Below the pieces are notes generated by a model. It was not told the origin of the DNA, ran no database searches, and saw only the letters and a list, made by a program, of their open reading frames with translations. Of a stretch of DNA of 64,000 nucleotides, positions 1-8,111 are shown one piece after another. Every line of letters begins with the position of its first letter. Within the stretch, counting starts at the first letter, position 1. Origin of the DNA: Polaromonas sp. OV174 (GTDB lineage: Bacteria; Pseudomonadota; Gammaproteobacteria; Burkholderiales; Burkholderiaceae_C); contig NZ_FOKZ01000002.1 of assembly GCF_900112285.1 (NCBI RefSeq), positions 62,001 through 126,000 on the forward strand, in the 5' to 3' direction. The translations under genes and the position numbers were made by a program.

Positions 1-154
1 GCGGCTGATTGCCAAGGGTGAGAGCCATAAGGAGATCGCCCAGGCGCTGAACCGCTCTCCGGCGACTGTGCGAAACCAGATCCAAGTCATTTACGAAAAA
101 CTGCAAATTGGCAACATCGCCATGCTGATCGAGGCACTGCGGCGGGCAGAGTAA
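1..154 (+). CDS. LuxR-type response regulator, C-terminal end (partial)
   Basis: The frame open from base 2 to the TAA at 152-154 encodes the last 50 residues of a regulator. They contain a LuxR/GerE helix-turn-helix: 'SHKEIAQAL' is the first helix and 'SPATVRNQIQVIYEKL' the recognition helix. The rest of the gene lies upstream of the window, so the receiver or sensor domain is unknown. It runs in the same direction as the nitrate operon but is separated from it by about 0.95 kb and by that operon's own promoter. A regulatory link cannot be judged. Confidence 0.8.
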   Translation, partial: RLIAKGESHKEIAQALNRSPATVRNQIQVIYEKLQIGNIAMLIEALRRAE

Positions 155-929
155 GACTGTACCGCGCCGTGGTGACACTGCTTCTGACTTCTCGGCTGCA
201 CCTGCAGCTGGGCGAGGTATCGCCGAGTTGGTCGTTCATCCGACTGGGCCGTTGCCGGTAAGTTTCTGGGTCACCCTGCACCCTGATCGTACTTTGGCAT
301 CTCACGACGCATGACTCACGCGCGCTTTCAATATGGATTCCGAGAGTCCCACTATCAGCAAAGCGTTCCTGGCGTCAGCGATTGGATCTCCGGTAAGCCG
401 ACAACGACGACCGGTTGAATCTGCCCTGCAGAGCGGGCAGTCGATTTCACGCGGCGACAGACCGCAACGGGTCGCGTGTGGGCAAGCGCACCTTCGACCC
501 CGATAGTCGACATCGACACTGCGCATTCGCCTGGCAATGCTCGTCCACATGCGTGGCGTGAGGATGACCTCGGGCCGTCAAGGCGCCCATTTACACGCTA
601 AAAATGCAACCGCTGAAACGCGGTTTCCCCCCAAAAATTCAGCAAAGCACGATGGCCGCTGAATCCGATGCCAGAAACCAGAAAAGCGCAATGACGACAT
701 GGACTTGCGTTGTGGGTTGTTCTCACCACGCCGTTTCTTGTTGGTTTCTCTAAGAGCCTGTCTACCGGGCGGCCTGACATGCACAACTTCAAGGCACCGG
801 TGCCAGCATCATGCACCAAGGCCGTTCGCGCCGCAGCACCGGATAACTCACATTTTGATAGCTGCCTGCGCCCGACCAGAAAGGTAAACAAGCACATGTC
901 ATCTTTCAACTCCGCTTGAACCCGCCAGC
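155..929. other. Long non-coding stretch, possibly decayed DNA
   Basis: About 775 bases with only short open frames on either strand (the longest, on the minus strand at 598-1149, is not protein-like). None shows a recognisable domain, a good ribosome site or an operon partner. Short frames such as 302-550 minus look like degenerate remnants. One short dispersed repeat copy lies at 853-880. I see no tRNA and no transposase. Confidence 0.5.
853..880 (+). repeat. Short dispersed 'GATAGCTGC' repeat, copy 1
   Basis: TTTTGATAGCTGCCTGCGCC followed by CGACCAG matches the half element (GATAGCTGC, then TGCGCCC) found at nine other places in this window. It lies just upstream of the sigma-54 promoter of the nitrate operon. 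Confidence 0.55.
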
Positions 930-944
930 TGGCACAGCGCTTGC
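930..944 (+). promoter_or_regulatory. Sigma-54 (RpoN) promoter of the nitrate/nitrite operon
   Basis: TGGCAC-N5-TTGC is an exact match to the -24/-12 consensus; the GG at 931-932 and the GC at 943-944 have the required spacing. Transcription would start near 956, immediately before the leader hairpins. RpoN with NtrC control is usual for assimilatory nitrate genes. I did not find a canonical NtrC dyad (GCACC-N5-GGTGC) upstream, although half sites occur at 794-816. Confidence 0.85.
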
Positions 945-954
945 ATGGAGGCTG

Positions 955-1008
955 GCACGGCCAGGAATGGCCGCATGCGGGCCCGGTGCAATGGCGCATT
1001 AGGCCCGC
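955..1008 (+). promoter_or_regulatory. Probable ANTAR (NasT/NasR) RNA target: tandem leader hairpins
   Basis: Hairpin 1 pairs 958-962 with 969-973 around the six-base loop AGGAAT, and can extend by pairing 955-957 with 976-978. Hairpin 2 pairs 977-983 with 1002-1008, continues through G-U pairs, and closes with TGC/GCA around the six-base loop AATGGC. ANTAR antiterminators recognise two small hairpins with six-base loops carrying A1 and G4. Loop 2 fits exactly; loop 1 has A1 but A at position 4. A terminator follows directly, as in known nas leaders. No ANTAR gene is in the window. Confidence 0.6.
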
Positions 1009-1017
1009 AGGACGATG

Positions 1018-1080
1018 GCGTCCCCACGGATGTGCTGGCCTCAGGCCCTGGCAACCCGTGCGGACGCTTTTTTTGTTTTT
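1018..1080 (+). terminator. Leader (attenuator) terminator ahead of nirB
   Basis: Bases 1018-1029 pair with 1056-1067 (11 of 12 positions, one C-C mismatch). An inner hairpin of the GGCC-TCA-GGCC type sits in the loop, followed by seven Ts, a G and five Ts. This intrinsic terminator lies between the sigma-54 start and the nirB start codon. It therefore stops nirB transcription unless antitermination occurs, presumably through the hairpins just upstream. Confidence 0.8.
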
Positions 1081-1108
1081 GCGAACTGCCGAATCGGATA
1101 GAGGGGTC

Positions 1109-3568
1109 ATGATGAAAAAATCCAGACTGGTGATGATTGGCAACGGCATGGCCGGTGTGCGCGCCCTTGAAGAACTGCTGAAAATCGCGCCCGAGCTCTA
1201 CGACATCACGGTGTTCGGCGCCGAGCCGCATCCCAACTACAACCGCATCCTGCTGTCGCCGGTACTGGCCGGCGAACAGACGCTGGAAGAAATCGTGCTC
1301 AACGACTGGTCCTGGTACACAGCCAATGGCATCACCCTGCACGCCGGCTGGACCGTCACCGAAGTGGACCGGGTGCGCCGCTTGGTGCATGCGCAGAACG
1401 CGAGCGGGCAAACCATCAGCGCCGAGTACGACCGGCTGCTGATGGCGACCGGCTCCAGCCCCTTCATCCTGCCGATTCCCGGCAAGGACTTGCCTGGCGT
1501 GCTGGCCTACCGCGACATCGCCGACACGCAGGCCATGATTGATGCCGCCGCCGTTTACCGGCATGCCGTCGTCATAGGCGGCGGCCTGCTCGGACTGGAG
1601 GCCGCCAACGGCTTGATGAAGCGCGGCATGGAGGTGACCGTGGTGCATGTCGGCGACTGGCTGATGGAGCGCCAGCTCGATGACGTGGCGGGCAAGCTGC
1701 TGCAAAAATCCCTGGCCGAGCGCGGCATGAAATTCCTGATCGGTGCGCAAACCCAGGCCTTGCTGGCCGGAGAGGACGGTCGCGTCAAGGCGGTCAGCTT
1801 CAAGGACGGTACAGAGGTGCCCGCCGACCTGGTCTGCATGGCCGTCGGCATACGCCCCAACACGGCGCTGGCCGAAAAAATGCGCCTGCACGTCAACCGC
1901 GGCATCGTGGTCAACGACACGCTGCAGACGACCACCGACGCACGCATTTATGCGGTGGGCGAATGCGCTGCGCACCGCGGCATAGCTTATGGCCTGGTGG
2001 CGCCGCTGTTCGAACAGGGCAAGGTGCTGGCCAACCATCTGGCTCAGTTCGGCATTGGCCGCTACAGCGGCTCGCTGACCTCGACCAAGCTCAAGGTGAC
2101 GGGCATAGACCTGTTCAGCGCTGGCGAGTTCATGGGCGGCGACGGCACGGAAGAAATCATCATGAGCGACCCTTACTCACCCGGGGGCGGCGTCTACAAA
2201 AAACTGGTCATCAAAGACGACAAGCTGATTGGCGCCTGCCTTTATGGCGACACGGTCGATGGCAGTTACTACTTCAAGCTGCTGCGCGAGGGCCGCAGCG
2301 TGGCGGGCCTGCGCGACAAGCTGATGTTTGGCGAATCCAACATCGGCGACGCCGGCCATGAAGGCCACAGCAAGGCCGCCGCCATGCCCGACGAAGCCGA
2401 AGTCTGCGGCTGCAACGGCGTCAGCAAGGGCGCCATCTGCAAGGCCATCAAGGACAAGGGCTTGTTCACGCTGGACGAGGTGCGCAAGCACACCAAGGCC
2501 AGCGCCAGTTGCGGCTCCTGCACCGGACTGGTGGAGCAAATCCTGATGTTCAGCGCCGGCGGCGACTACTCGGCCACGCCCAAACTCAAGGCCCTGTGCG
2601 GCTGCACCGAGCACGGCCACCAGGCGGTGCGCGACGCGATACGCACGCACAAACTGCTGTCGATTGCCGCGGTTTACAGCTTCCTGGAATGGCGCACGCC
2701 CAACGGCTGCAGCAGCTGCCGCCCCGCCATCAACTACTACCTCACCAGCACTTGGCCCAAGCAAGCCAAAGACGACCCGCAAAGCCGCGCCATCAACGAG
2801 CGCAGCCACGCCAACATCCAGAAAGACGGCACTTATAGCGTGATTCCGCGCATGTGGGGCGGGGAAACCACGGCCAGCGAATTGCGCCGCATTGCCGACG
2901 TGGTGGACAAGTACAAGATCCCCACCGTCAAGGTCACCGGCGGCCAGCGCATAGACCTGCTGGGCGTGAAAAAAGAAGACCTCGTCAATGTCTGGAAAGA
3001 CATTGGCATGCCGTCCGGCCATGCCTACGCCAAGGCCCTGCGCACGGTGAAAACCTGCGTCGGCAGCGAGTGGTGCCGCATGGGCACGCAGGACAGCACG
3101 CAAATGGGCAAGGACTTGGAGCGCGCGATGTGGCGCATGTACGCGCCGCACAAGGTCAAGTTCGCCGTCAGCGGCTGCCCGCGCAACTGCGCGGAGAGCG
3201 GCATCAAGGACGTCGGCATCATAGGCGTGGACAGCGGCTGGGAGATGTACATCGCCGGCAACGGCGGCATCAAGACCGAAGTCGCGCACTTCTTCACCAA
3301 GCTCAAAACCGCCGAAGAAGTGCTGGAGTACACCGGCGCTTTTTGCGAGCTGTATCGCCAGGAAGGCTGGTACCTGGAGCGCACCGTGCACTACGTCAAC
3401 CGCGTCGGCCTGGACTACGTGAAGAAAAAAATCCTGGACGACGACGCCGGCCGCAAGGCGCTGTGGGAGCAGCTGCAGTTTGCCCTGGACGGCGAACCCG
3501 ACCCCTGGTTCGAGTTCGACAAGGCCGCCGTGGACAGGCGCCAGTTCATTCCCATCGCCACCCTCTAA
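1109..3568 (+). CDS. nirB: Assimilatory nitrite reductase [NAD(P)H], large subunit
   Basis: This cytoplasmic flavo-siroheme enzyme reduces nitrite to ammonium with NAD(P)H. The 819-residue product has the family order: N-terminal FAD/NAD(P)-binding reductase (GNGMAG near residue 11, a second dinucleotide site GGGLLGLEA near 160), a BFD-like [2Fe-2S] domain (C433, C435, C468, C471), then ferredoxin-like halves and the siroheme/[4Fe-4S] domain (C650, C656, C690, C694). The ATG at 1109, with GAGGGG upstream, is preferred. The frame is open further upstream to 941, but that part is the leader RNA. It heads nirB-nirD-nasA and is probably controlled by sigma-54 and leader antitermination. Confidence 0.95.
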   Translation: MMKKSRLVMIGNGMAGVRALEELLKIAPELYDITVFGAEPHPNYNRILLSPVLAGEQTLEEIVLNDWSWYTANGITLHAGWTVTEVDRVRRLVHAQNASGQTISAEYDRLLMATGSSPFILPIPGKDLPGVLAYRDIADTQAMIDAAAVYRHAVVIGGGLLGLEAANGLMKRGMEVTVVHVGDWLMERQLDDVAGKLLQKSLAERGMKFLIGAQTQALLAGEDGRVKAVSFKDGTEVPADLVCMAVGIRPNTALAEKMRLHVNRGIVVNDTLQTTTDARIYAVGECAAHRGIAYGLVAPLFEQGKVLANHLAQFGIGRYSGSLTSTKLKVTGIDLFSAGEFMGGDGTEEIIMSDPYSPGGGVYKKLVIKDDKLIGACLYGDTVDGSYYFKLLREGRSVAGLRDKLMFGESNIGDAGHEGHSKAAAMPDEAEVCGCNGVSKGAICKAIKDKGLFTLDEVRKHTKASASCGSCTGLVEQILMFSAGGDYSATPKLKALCGCTEHGHQAVRDAIRTHKLLSIAAVYSFLEWRTPNGCSSCRPAINYYLTSTWPKQAKDDPQSRAINERSHANIQKDGTYSVIPRMWGGETTASELRRIADVVDKYKIPTVKVTGGQRIDLLGVKKEDLVNVWKDIGMPSGHAYAKALRTVKTCVGSEWCRMGTQDSTQMGKDLERAMWRMYAPHKVKFAVSGCPRNCAESGIKDVGIIGVDSGWEMYIAGNGGIKTEVAHFFTKLKTAEEVLEYTGAFCELYRQEGWYLERTVHYVNRVGLDYVKKKILDDDAGRKALWEQLQFALDGEPDPWFEFDKAAVDRRQFIPIATL

Positions 3569-3572
3569 ATTC

Positions 3573-3618
3573 AAGCAAAAAAAGCCTCTAGCGCTTACTG
3601 CATAAACGCAAGCCGCTC
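3573..3618 (-). repeat. Short dispersed repeat, copy 2 (minus orientation)
   Basis: Between nirB and nirD: AAAAAAGCCTCTAGCGCTTA, then 10 bases later ACGCAAGCCGCTCC. It is the reverse complement of the (GATAGC)TGC..GCGC..AGCGCTAGAGGC element seen elsewhere in the window. Confidence 0.6.
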
Positions 3619-3632
3619 CTAAAGGAATAGCA

Positions 3633-4013
3633 ATGACCGAATGGAAAATGATTTGCCGCATCGATGACATCCCGGTGCTGGGCGCGCGCCGCGTGTCCCG
3701 CGCGCAGGGCATGGATGTCGCCGTGTTCCGCAACGACGCCAACGAAGTTTTCGCCCTGCTAGATCGCTGCCCCCACAAGGGCGGCCCGCTGAGCCAGGGC
3801 ATGGTGATGGGCCAGCGCGTCGCCTGCCCGCTGCACAACTGGACGATTAGCCTGTGCGACGGCCAGGCCGCCGCCCCCGACCAAGGCTGCACACCAAGCT
3901 TTGCCGTCAAGCTGGAAAACGGCCTGGTCCACCTCGACGCCCACGAACTGGCCAACCACGCCACCGACCTGACCAGACCCACAGCCGGCCCCGCGTGCAA
4001 ACAGGCAGCGTAA
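3633..4013 (+). CDS. nirD: Nitrite reductase small subunit, Rieske type
   Basis: A 126-residue partner of NirB. One Rieske [2Fe-2S] fold is visible with a complete ligand set: C46-P-H48 (RCPHKGGPLSQG) and C65-P-L-H68 (CPLHNW). Some NirD proteins have lost these ligands; this one should bind a cluster. The start follows AAAGGAATAGCA. It lies 64 bases after nirB, with a repeat copy in the gap, and 340 bases before nasA. Confidence 0.93.
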   Translation: MTEWKMICRIDDIPVLGARRVSRAQGMDVAVFRNDANEVFALLDRCPHKGGPLSQGMVMGQRVACPLHNWTISLCDGQAAAPDQGCTPSFAVKLENGLVHLDAHELANHATDLTRPTAGPACKQAA

Positions 4014-4076
4014 AAAAGCGTCCAAATGACCCCGAACCCGCATCCACACCCGTCTCCGAATCCGCTCCCGCCCGCC

Positions 4077-4300
4077 CCCTTCTGTCTGCGCCGAGGAGCG
4101 CAGGGCCAGACGGATCAGGGCTCGTGCTTGTCTGAGCCGCAGGCGAGTTTGCACGAGACCCCGGCTGGACCGAGCACCGCAGGCTGCCCCGCAGCATCGC
4201 TGCGGGGACGCAGACAGTGGGGTCGCCTTTCTTTGCTTACTTTCTTTGGCGAAGCAAAGAAAGTAAGTCGCCGCCGGGCGACACCCGGCCAGCACGCGAC
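4077..4300 (+). repeat. Long dispersed intergenic repeat, copy A1
   Basis: The 340-base nirD-nasA gap is largely filled by a repeat of about 225 bp that recurs at 51818-52046 with roughly 80% identity by eye and, inverted and partial, at 51508-51625. It begins near 'CTGCGCCGAGGAGCGCAGGG' and ends in a strong hairpin whose arms are CTTTGCTTACTTTC and GAAAGTAAG-type sequence around GGCGAAGC (4230-4266). Such elements are common between genes in Comamonadaceae. They are often mis-called as small proteins, but codon periodicity is not evident. Whether it affects nasA expression is unknown. Confidence 0.8.
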
Positions 4301-4353
4301 AAAAAGCAGACCGGCCATCGTTCGCGCAAAGGCAGTTCAAAAGAAAGCCCGCC

Positions 4354-7170
4354 ATGCATGAAACCAAATCCACCTGCCCCTACTGCGGCATAGGCTGCGG
4401 TGTGATCATCGAATCGCAAGGCACCCAAATCACCGGCGTACGCGGCGACCCCAACCACCCCGCCAACTTCGGCCGCCTCTGCACCAAAGGCTCAACCCTG
4501 CACCTGACAGCCTCGGCAGCCGTGACGCAGCAAACCCGCCTGCTGCAGCCGATGCAACGCGAACACAGACGCGACGCCCCCAAGCCAGTCAGCTGGGACA
4601 GCGCCCTCGATTTCGCCAGCGAAAGCTTTGCCCGCATCATCAGCGAGCACGGCCCCGACGCCGTCGGCTTTTACATCTCAGGCCAGTTGCTGACCGAAGA
4701 CTATTACGTCTTCAACAAACTGGCCAAGGGACTGATAGGCACCAACAACATCGACAGCAACTCCCGCCTGTGCATGAGCAGCGCCGTCGCGGCTTACAAG
4801 CAAACCCTAGGCGCCGACGCGCCGCCGGCCTGCTACGACGACGTGAACCATGCCCAGTGCATCTTCATCGTCGGCAGCAACACCGCCTATGCCCACCCCA
4901 TACTGTTTCGGCGCATAGAAGACGCCAAGGCGGCCAACCCGGCGCTGAAGATCATCGTGGCCGACCCGCGCCGCACCGACACCGCCGAGATCGCCGACCT
5001 CTATCTGCCGCTGCAGCCCGGCACCGACGTCATGCTGTTCAACGGCATGCTGCACATCATGCTGTGGGAAGGCTGGACCAACCCAGCCTATATCGCCGCG
5101 CATACCAGCGGCTTTGAGGCCCTGAAAACCACGCTGCGCGACTGCACGCCCGAGCAGGTGGCCCAGACCTGCGGCATCGCCAAGGAAGACCTGCTGCAGG
5201 CGGCCCGGCTGTTTGCCACCTCTGCCGCCACCCTGAGCCTGTACTGCCAGGGCCTGAACCAGTCCAGCAGCGGCACGGCCAAGAACGCCGCACTGATCAA
5301 CCTGCATCTGGCCAGCGCCCAGATCGGCAAGCCCGGTGCCGGCCCGTTTTCGCTCACCGGCCAGCCCAACGCCATGGGCGGGCGCGAAGTGGGCGGCATG
5401 GCCAATTTGCTGAGCGCCCATCGCGACCTGGCCAACCCGGCGCACCGCGCGGAAGTCGCCGCCCTCTGGGGTGTGCCATCGGTGCCGTCGACGCCGGGCA
5501 AAACTGCCGTCGAGATGTTCCAGGCCGCCGCCGACGGCGAAATCAAGGCGCTCTGGATTGCCTGCACCAACCCGGCCCAGTCCATGCCCGACCAGGCCAC
5601 GGTGCGCCGCGCCCTGGAACGCGCCGAACTGGTGATCGTGCAGGAGGCCTTTGCCACCACGGCCAGCTGCGACTACGCCGACTTGCTGCTGCCCGCCACC
5701 ACCTGGGGCGAAAAAACCGGCACGGTGACCAATAGCGAGCGCCGCATCAGCCGCGTGCGGCCGGCCGTGGCCGCGCCCGGCCAGGCGCGGCACGACTGGT
5801 CGATTGCGGTGGATTTTGCGCAGCGGCTGGAAAAGCTGCTGCCCGCCAAGACGCCACAAAGCCTATTCGCCTACGACGGCCCGGAAACCATCTGGAACGA
5901 GCACCGCGAATCCACACGCGGGCGCGATCTAGACATCACCGGCATGAGCTACGCCATGCTGGAAGCTGCGCCGCAGCAGTGGCCGCTGCGCGAAGGTGAA
6001 AGCACCGGCAAGCGGCGGCTTTACGAAGACGGCATCTTTCCCACCAGCGACGGCAAGGCCAGATTCGTCAACGCCGTTTACCAAGCCGTTGCCGAGCCGC
6101 GCGAATCACGCTACCCCTTCTCGCTGAGCACCGGCCGGCTGCGCGACCAGTGGCACGGCATGAGCCGCAGCGGCACCCTGGGCCGGCTGTTCGGTCATGT
6201 GGCCGAACCCAGCATCCAGATGAATGCCCAGGACATGGCGCGGCGGCAACTGGCGGACGGCGATCTGGTGCATGTCACTTCCAAGCGCGGCTCCATCGTC
6301 GTGAAGGTGGAGGCCTCGGCCGAGCTGGGCCTGAGCCAGGCCTTCATGGCCATGCACTGGGGCCAGGAATATCTGAGCGGCCAATCCAGCATCGGCCAGC
6401 CCCTGGCCGGCGTCAATGCGCTCACCACCTCGGCCTATTGCCCCGGCTCTAAACAACCAGAGCTCAAGCACGCGGCCGTCAAAATCCTCAAGGCCGAGCT
6501 GCCCTGGAGCTTGCTGGCCATGGCCTGGCTGCCCGATGGCGAGGCGCTGGCCGCGCGCGAGCAGTTGAAGGCGCTGATGACGGCCTTCCCCTTCAGCAGT
6601 TGCGTGCCCTTTTCCAACAACACGCCCCTGGCGGATCGCGGCTCTGAACGCACCGGCCTGCTGTTTCGCGCCGCCGCTCATGAAGCGCCCGCCGAGGCCA
6701 CACTGGCAGCGCTGGAACGCATATTGGGCCTGGACGGCGCCTACGCGCTGCGCTACGCCGACAAAAAGAAAGGCCAGCGCCGCACGGTACGGCTGACTCA
6801 CCACGGCGAGCAGGCCGAACTGGCCGGCTTCATGCTCGCCGGCGACACCAGTGCCCAGGCCTGGATCAGCACGCTGCTCAAAGACGCGCTGCCGGCGCAG
6901 GCCTATGGCCGCCTCTTGCTGCAGCCGGGCGCCAAACCGCCGCTGGCGGTGCAGTCGCGCGGGAAGCTCGTGTGCACCTGCTTCAATGTCACGGACACCG
7001 CCATAGCCGCCCACCTGTCGGCCCTCGGCCAGGACGGTGGCGCTGATGAAGCACGGCTGGCCTCGCTACAGCAAGCCTTGCATTGCGGCACCAATTGCGG
7101 CTCCTGCATTCCCGAACTCAAGCGCCGGGTACGGGCCGCGCGCAGCGATTTCAGCCCCTTAAACTCATAA
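4354..7170 (+). CDS. nasA: Assimilatory nitrate reductase, catalytic subunit
   Basis: A cytoplasmic molybdenum bis-MGD enzyme (938 residues) reducing nitrate to nitrite. The N-terminus carries the [4Fe-4S] ligands C8, C11, C15 and C43 (CPYCGIGCG, LCTKG), followed by the molybdopterin oxidoreductase domain and the dinucleotide-binding domain (SLSTGRLRDQWHGMSRSG, about 590-605). A C-terminal BFD-like [2Fe-2S] domain with C874, C876, C915 and C918 gives the long NasA form that takes electrons without a separate ferredoxin-like domain. It follows nirBD in the operon. Mo-cofactor synthesis is served elsewhere, including mogA at 15334. Confidence 0.95.
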   Translation: MHETKSTCPYCGIGCGVIIESQGTQITGVRGDPNHPANFGRLCTKGSTLHLTASAAVTQQTRLLQPMQREHRRDAPKPVSWDSALDFASESFARIISEHGPDAVGFYISGQLLTEDYYVFNKLAKGLIGTNNIDSNSRLCMSSAVAAYKQTLGADAPPACYDDVNHAQCIFIVGSNTAYAHPILFRRIEDAKAANPALKIIVADPRRTDTAEIADLYLPLQPGTDVMLFNGMLHIMLWEGWTNPAYIAAHTSGFEALKTTLRDCTPEQVAQTCGIAKEDLLQAARLFATSAATLSLYCQGLNQSSSGTAKNAALINLHLASAQIGKPGAGPFSLTGQPNAMGGREVGGMANLLSAHRDLANPAHRAEVAALWGVPSVPSTPGKTAVEMFQAAADGEIKALWIACTNPAQSMPDQATVRRALERAELVIVQEAFATTASCDYADLLLPATTWGEKTGTVTNSERRISRVRPAVAAPGQARHDWSIAVDFAQRLEKLLPAKTPQSLFAYDGPETIWNEHRESTRGRDLDITGMSYAMLEAAPQQWPLREGESTGKRRLYEDGIFPTSDGKARFVNAVYQAVAEPRESRYPFSLSTGRLRDQWHGMSRSGTLGRLFGHVAEPSIQMNAQDMARRQLADGDLVHVTSKRGSIVVKVEASAELGLSQAFMAMHWGQEYLSGQSSIGQPLAGVNALTTSAYCPGSKQPELKHAAVKILKAELPWSLLAMAWLPDGEALAAREQLKALMTAFPFSSCVPFSNNTPLADRGSERTGLLFRAAAHEAPAEATLAALERILGLDGAYALRYADKKKGQRRTVRLTHHGEQAELAGFMLAGDTSAQAWISTLLKDALPAQAYGRLLLQPGAKPPLAVQSRGKLVCTCFNVTDTAIAAHLSALGQDGGADEARLASLQQALHCGTNCGSCIPELKRRVRAARSDFSPLNS

Positions 7171-7205
7171 CCAAAAGTTATCTGCATTCGCTCATAATTA
7201 AAGCC

Positions 7206-8111
7206 ATGGGAATTAGCCACTACATCAAGGAAATTGGTCGCGGCTCGCGCGGCGCCAAGCCGCTGACGCGCGAACAGGCCGCTGACCTCTTCGGCCAGGT
7301 GCTTGACGGCACCGTGACCGACCTTGAAATCGGCGCCTTTTGCCTGGCCATGCGCATCAAGGGCGAGACGCCCGAAGAACTGGCGGGCTTTCTCGATGCC
7401 ACCCATGCGCGACTCACGCCCATCCCCGCCACCGACCGGCCGCTGGTGGTGCTGCCCAGCTACAACGGCGCACGCAAGCTGCCGGTGCTGACCCCGCTGC
7501 TGGCGCTGCTGCTAGCGCGCCAAGGACTGCCGGTGCTGGTGCACGGCACGGCCACCGAATCCAGTCGGGTTTTGGCATCAAATGTGCTTGAAGCGCTTGA
7601 CCATAAAGCGCCACCAGCTATTAAAAAAATAGCAAATGGCGAAGTGCTGTTTGCCCCGACCGAACTGCTGCTGCCCGGCCTGAAACGCCTGCTGGACGTG
7701 CGCCGCGTGGTCGGCCTGCGCAACCCGGGCCACAGCGTGGTCAAGCTGCTGCAGCCCACCTTGGGGCCCTGCATCGTCGTCAGCAGCTACACCCACCCGG
7801 AATACGCCCGCACCATGGCCGCCACCTTCGAGCTGACGGGCGCCAGCGCCCTGCTGTCGCGCGGACTGGAGGGCGAGGTGGTGTCAGACCCGCGCCGCAC
7901 CGCGCAGATCGACGGCTTTGTGCGCGGCGAGCGCATCGCGCTGCAGGCGCAGCAGCCCGGCACCCTGGCCGAAGTGGCCGGCCTGCCCAAAGACATCGAT
8001 ATAGACAGCACCGTTCGCTACACGCGACAGGTGCTGGCCGGCGAGCTGCCGCTGCCGGCCGCCATCGCCCAGCAGGTTCTCCACATCCAGCAACTGGCAG
8101 ACCGACTATGA
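7206..8111 (+). CDS. ybiB: YbiB-family protein (glycosyltransferase family 3 / TrpD2-like)
   Basis: 301 residues with the anthranilate phosphoribosyltransferase-like fold: an N-terminal helical domain (ISHYIKEIGRGSRGAKPLTREQA) and a C-terminal phosphoribosyltransferase-like domain. YbiB relatives bind nucleic acids and are not thought to make tryptophan. Such genes are often found next to nitrate reductase and siroheme methyltransferase genes in this group. The gene lies 35 bases after nasA and overlaps the next gene by 4 bases (ATGA), implying coupled translation. Residues 130-145 are encoded by an in-frame copy of a dispersed repeat. The start at 7206 gives the family N-terminus; earlier codons overlap nasA. 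Confidence 0.8.
   Translation: MGISHYIKEIGRGSRGAKPLTREQAADLFGQVLDGTVTDLEIGAFCLAMRIKGETPEELAGFLDATHARLTPIPATDRPLVVLPSYNGARKLPVLTPLLALLLARQGLPVLVHGTATESSRVLASNVLEALDHKAPPAIKKIANGEVLFAPTELLLPGLKRLLDVRRVVGLRNPGHSVVKLLQPTLGPCIVVSSYTHPEYARTMAATFELTGASALLSRGLEGEVVSDPRRTAQIDGFVRGERIALQAQQPGTLAEVAGLPKDIDIDSTVRYTRQVLAGELPLPAAIAQQVLHIQQLADRL
7594..7640 (-). repeat. Short dispersed repeat inside ybiB, copy 3
   Basis: GAAGCGCTTGACCATAAAGC followed by GCCACCAGCTATTAAAAAAATAGC: same layout as the intergenic copies (AGCGCTT, about 10 variable bases, GCGC, AGCTAT-N6-ATAGC). It lies in a coding region and is read in frame as 'EALDHKAPPAIKKIAN'. Confidence 0.6.

Noticed and set aside
302..550. Minus-strand 82-residue frame in the first intergenic region
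   Set aside because: No ribosome site, no conservation pattern visible, Cys/Arg-rich; likely chance or decayed sequence.
780..840. NtrC binding sites upstream of the sigma-54 promoter
   Set aside because: Only half sites (GCACC, GGTGC) occur with wrong spacing; I would not call an operator without a motif scan.
941..1108. Upstream extension of nirB from a TTG at 941
   Set aside because: It falls inside the leader RNA with the promoter and terminator; the first 56 residues are not protein-like and GAGGGG lies before ATG 1109.
2177..4000. 607-residue minus-strand open frame across nirB-nirD
   Set aside because: Antisense shadow of GC-rich genes; composition is Ala/Gly/Val/His-rich without domains, and the plus-strand genes are certain.
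4026..4361. Small proteins in the nirD-nasA gap
   Set aside because: Translations of the dispersed repeat; similar frames arise from the other copies.
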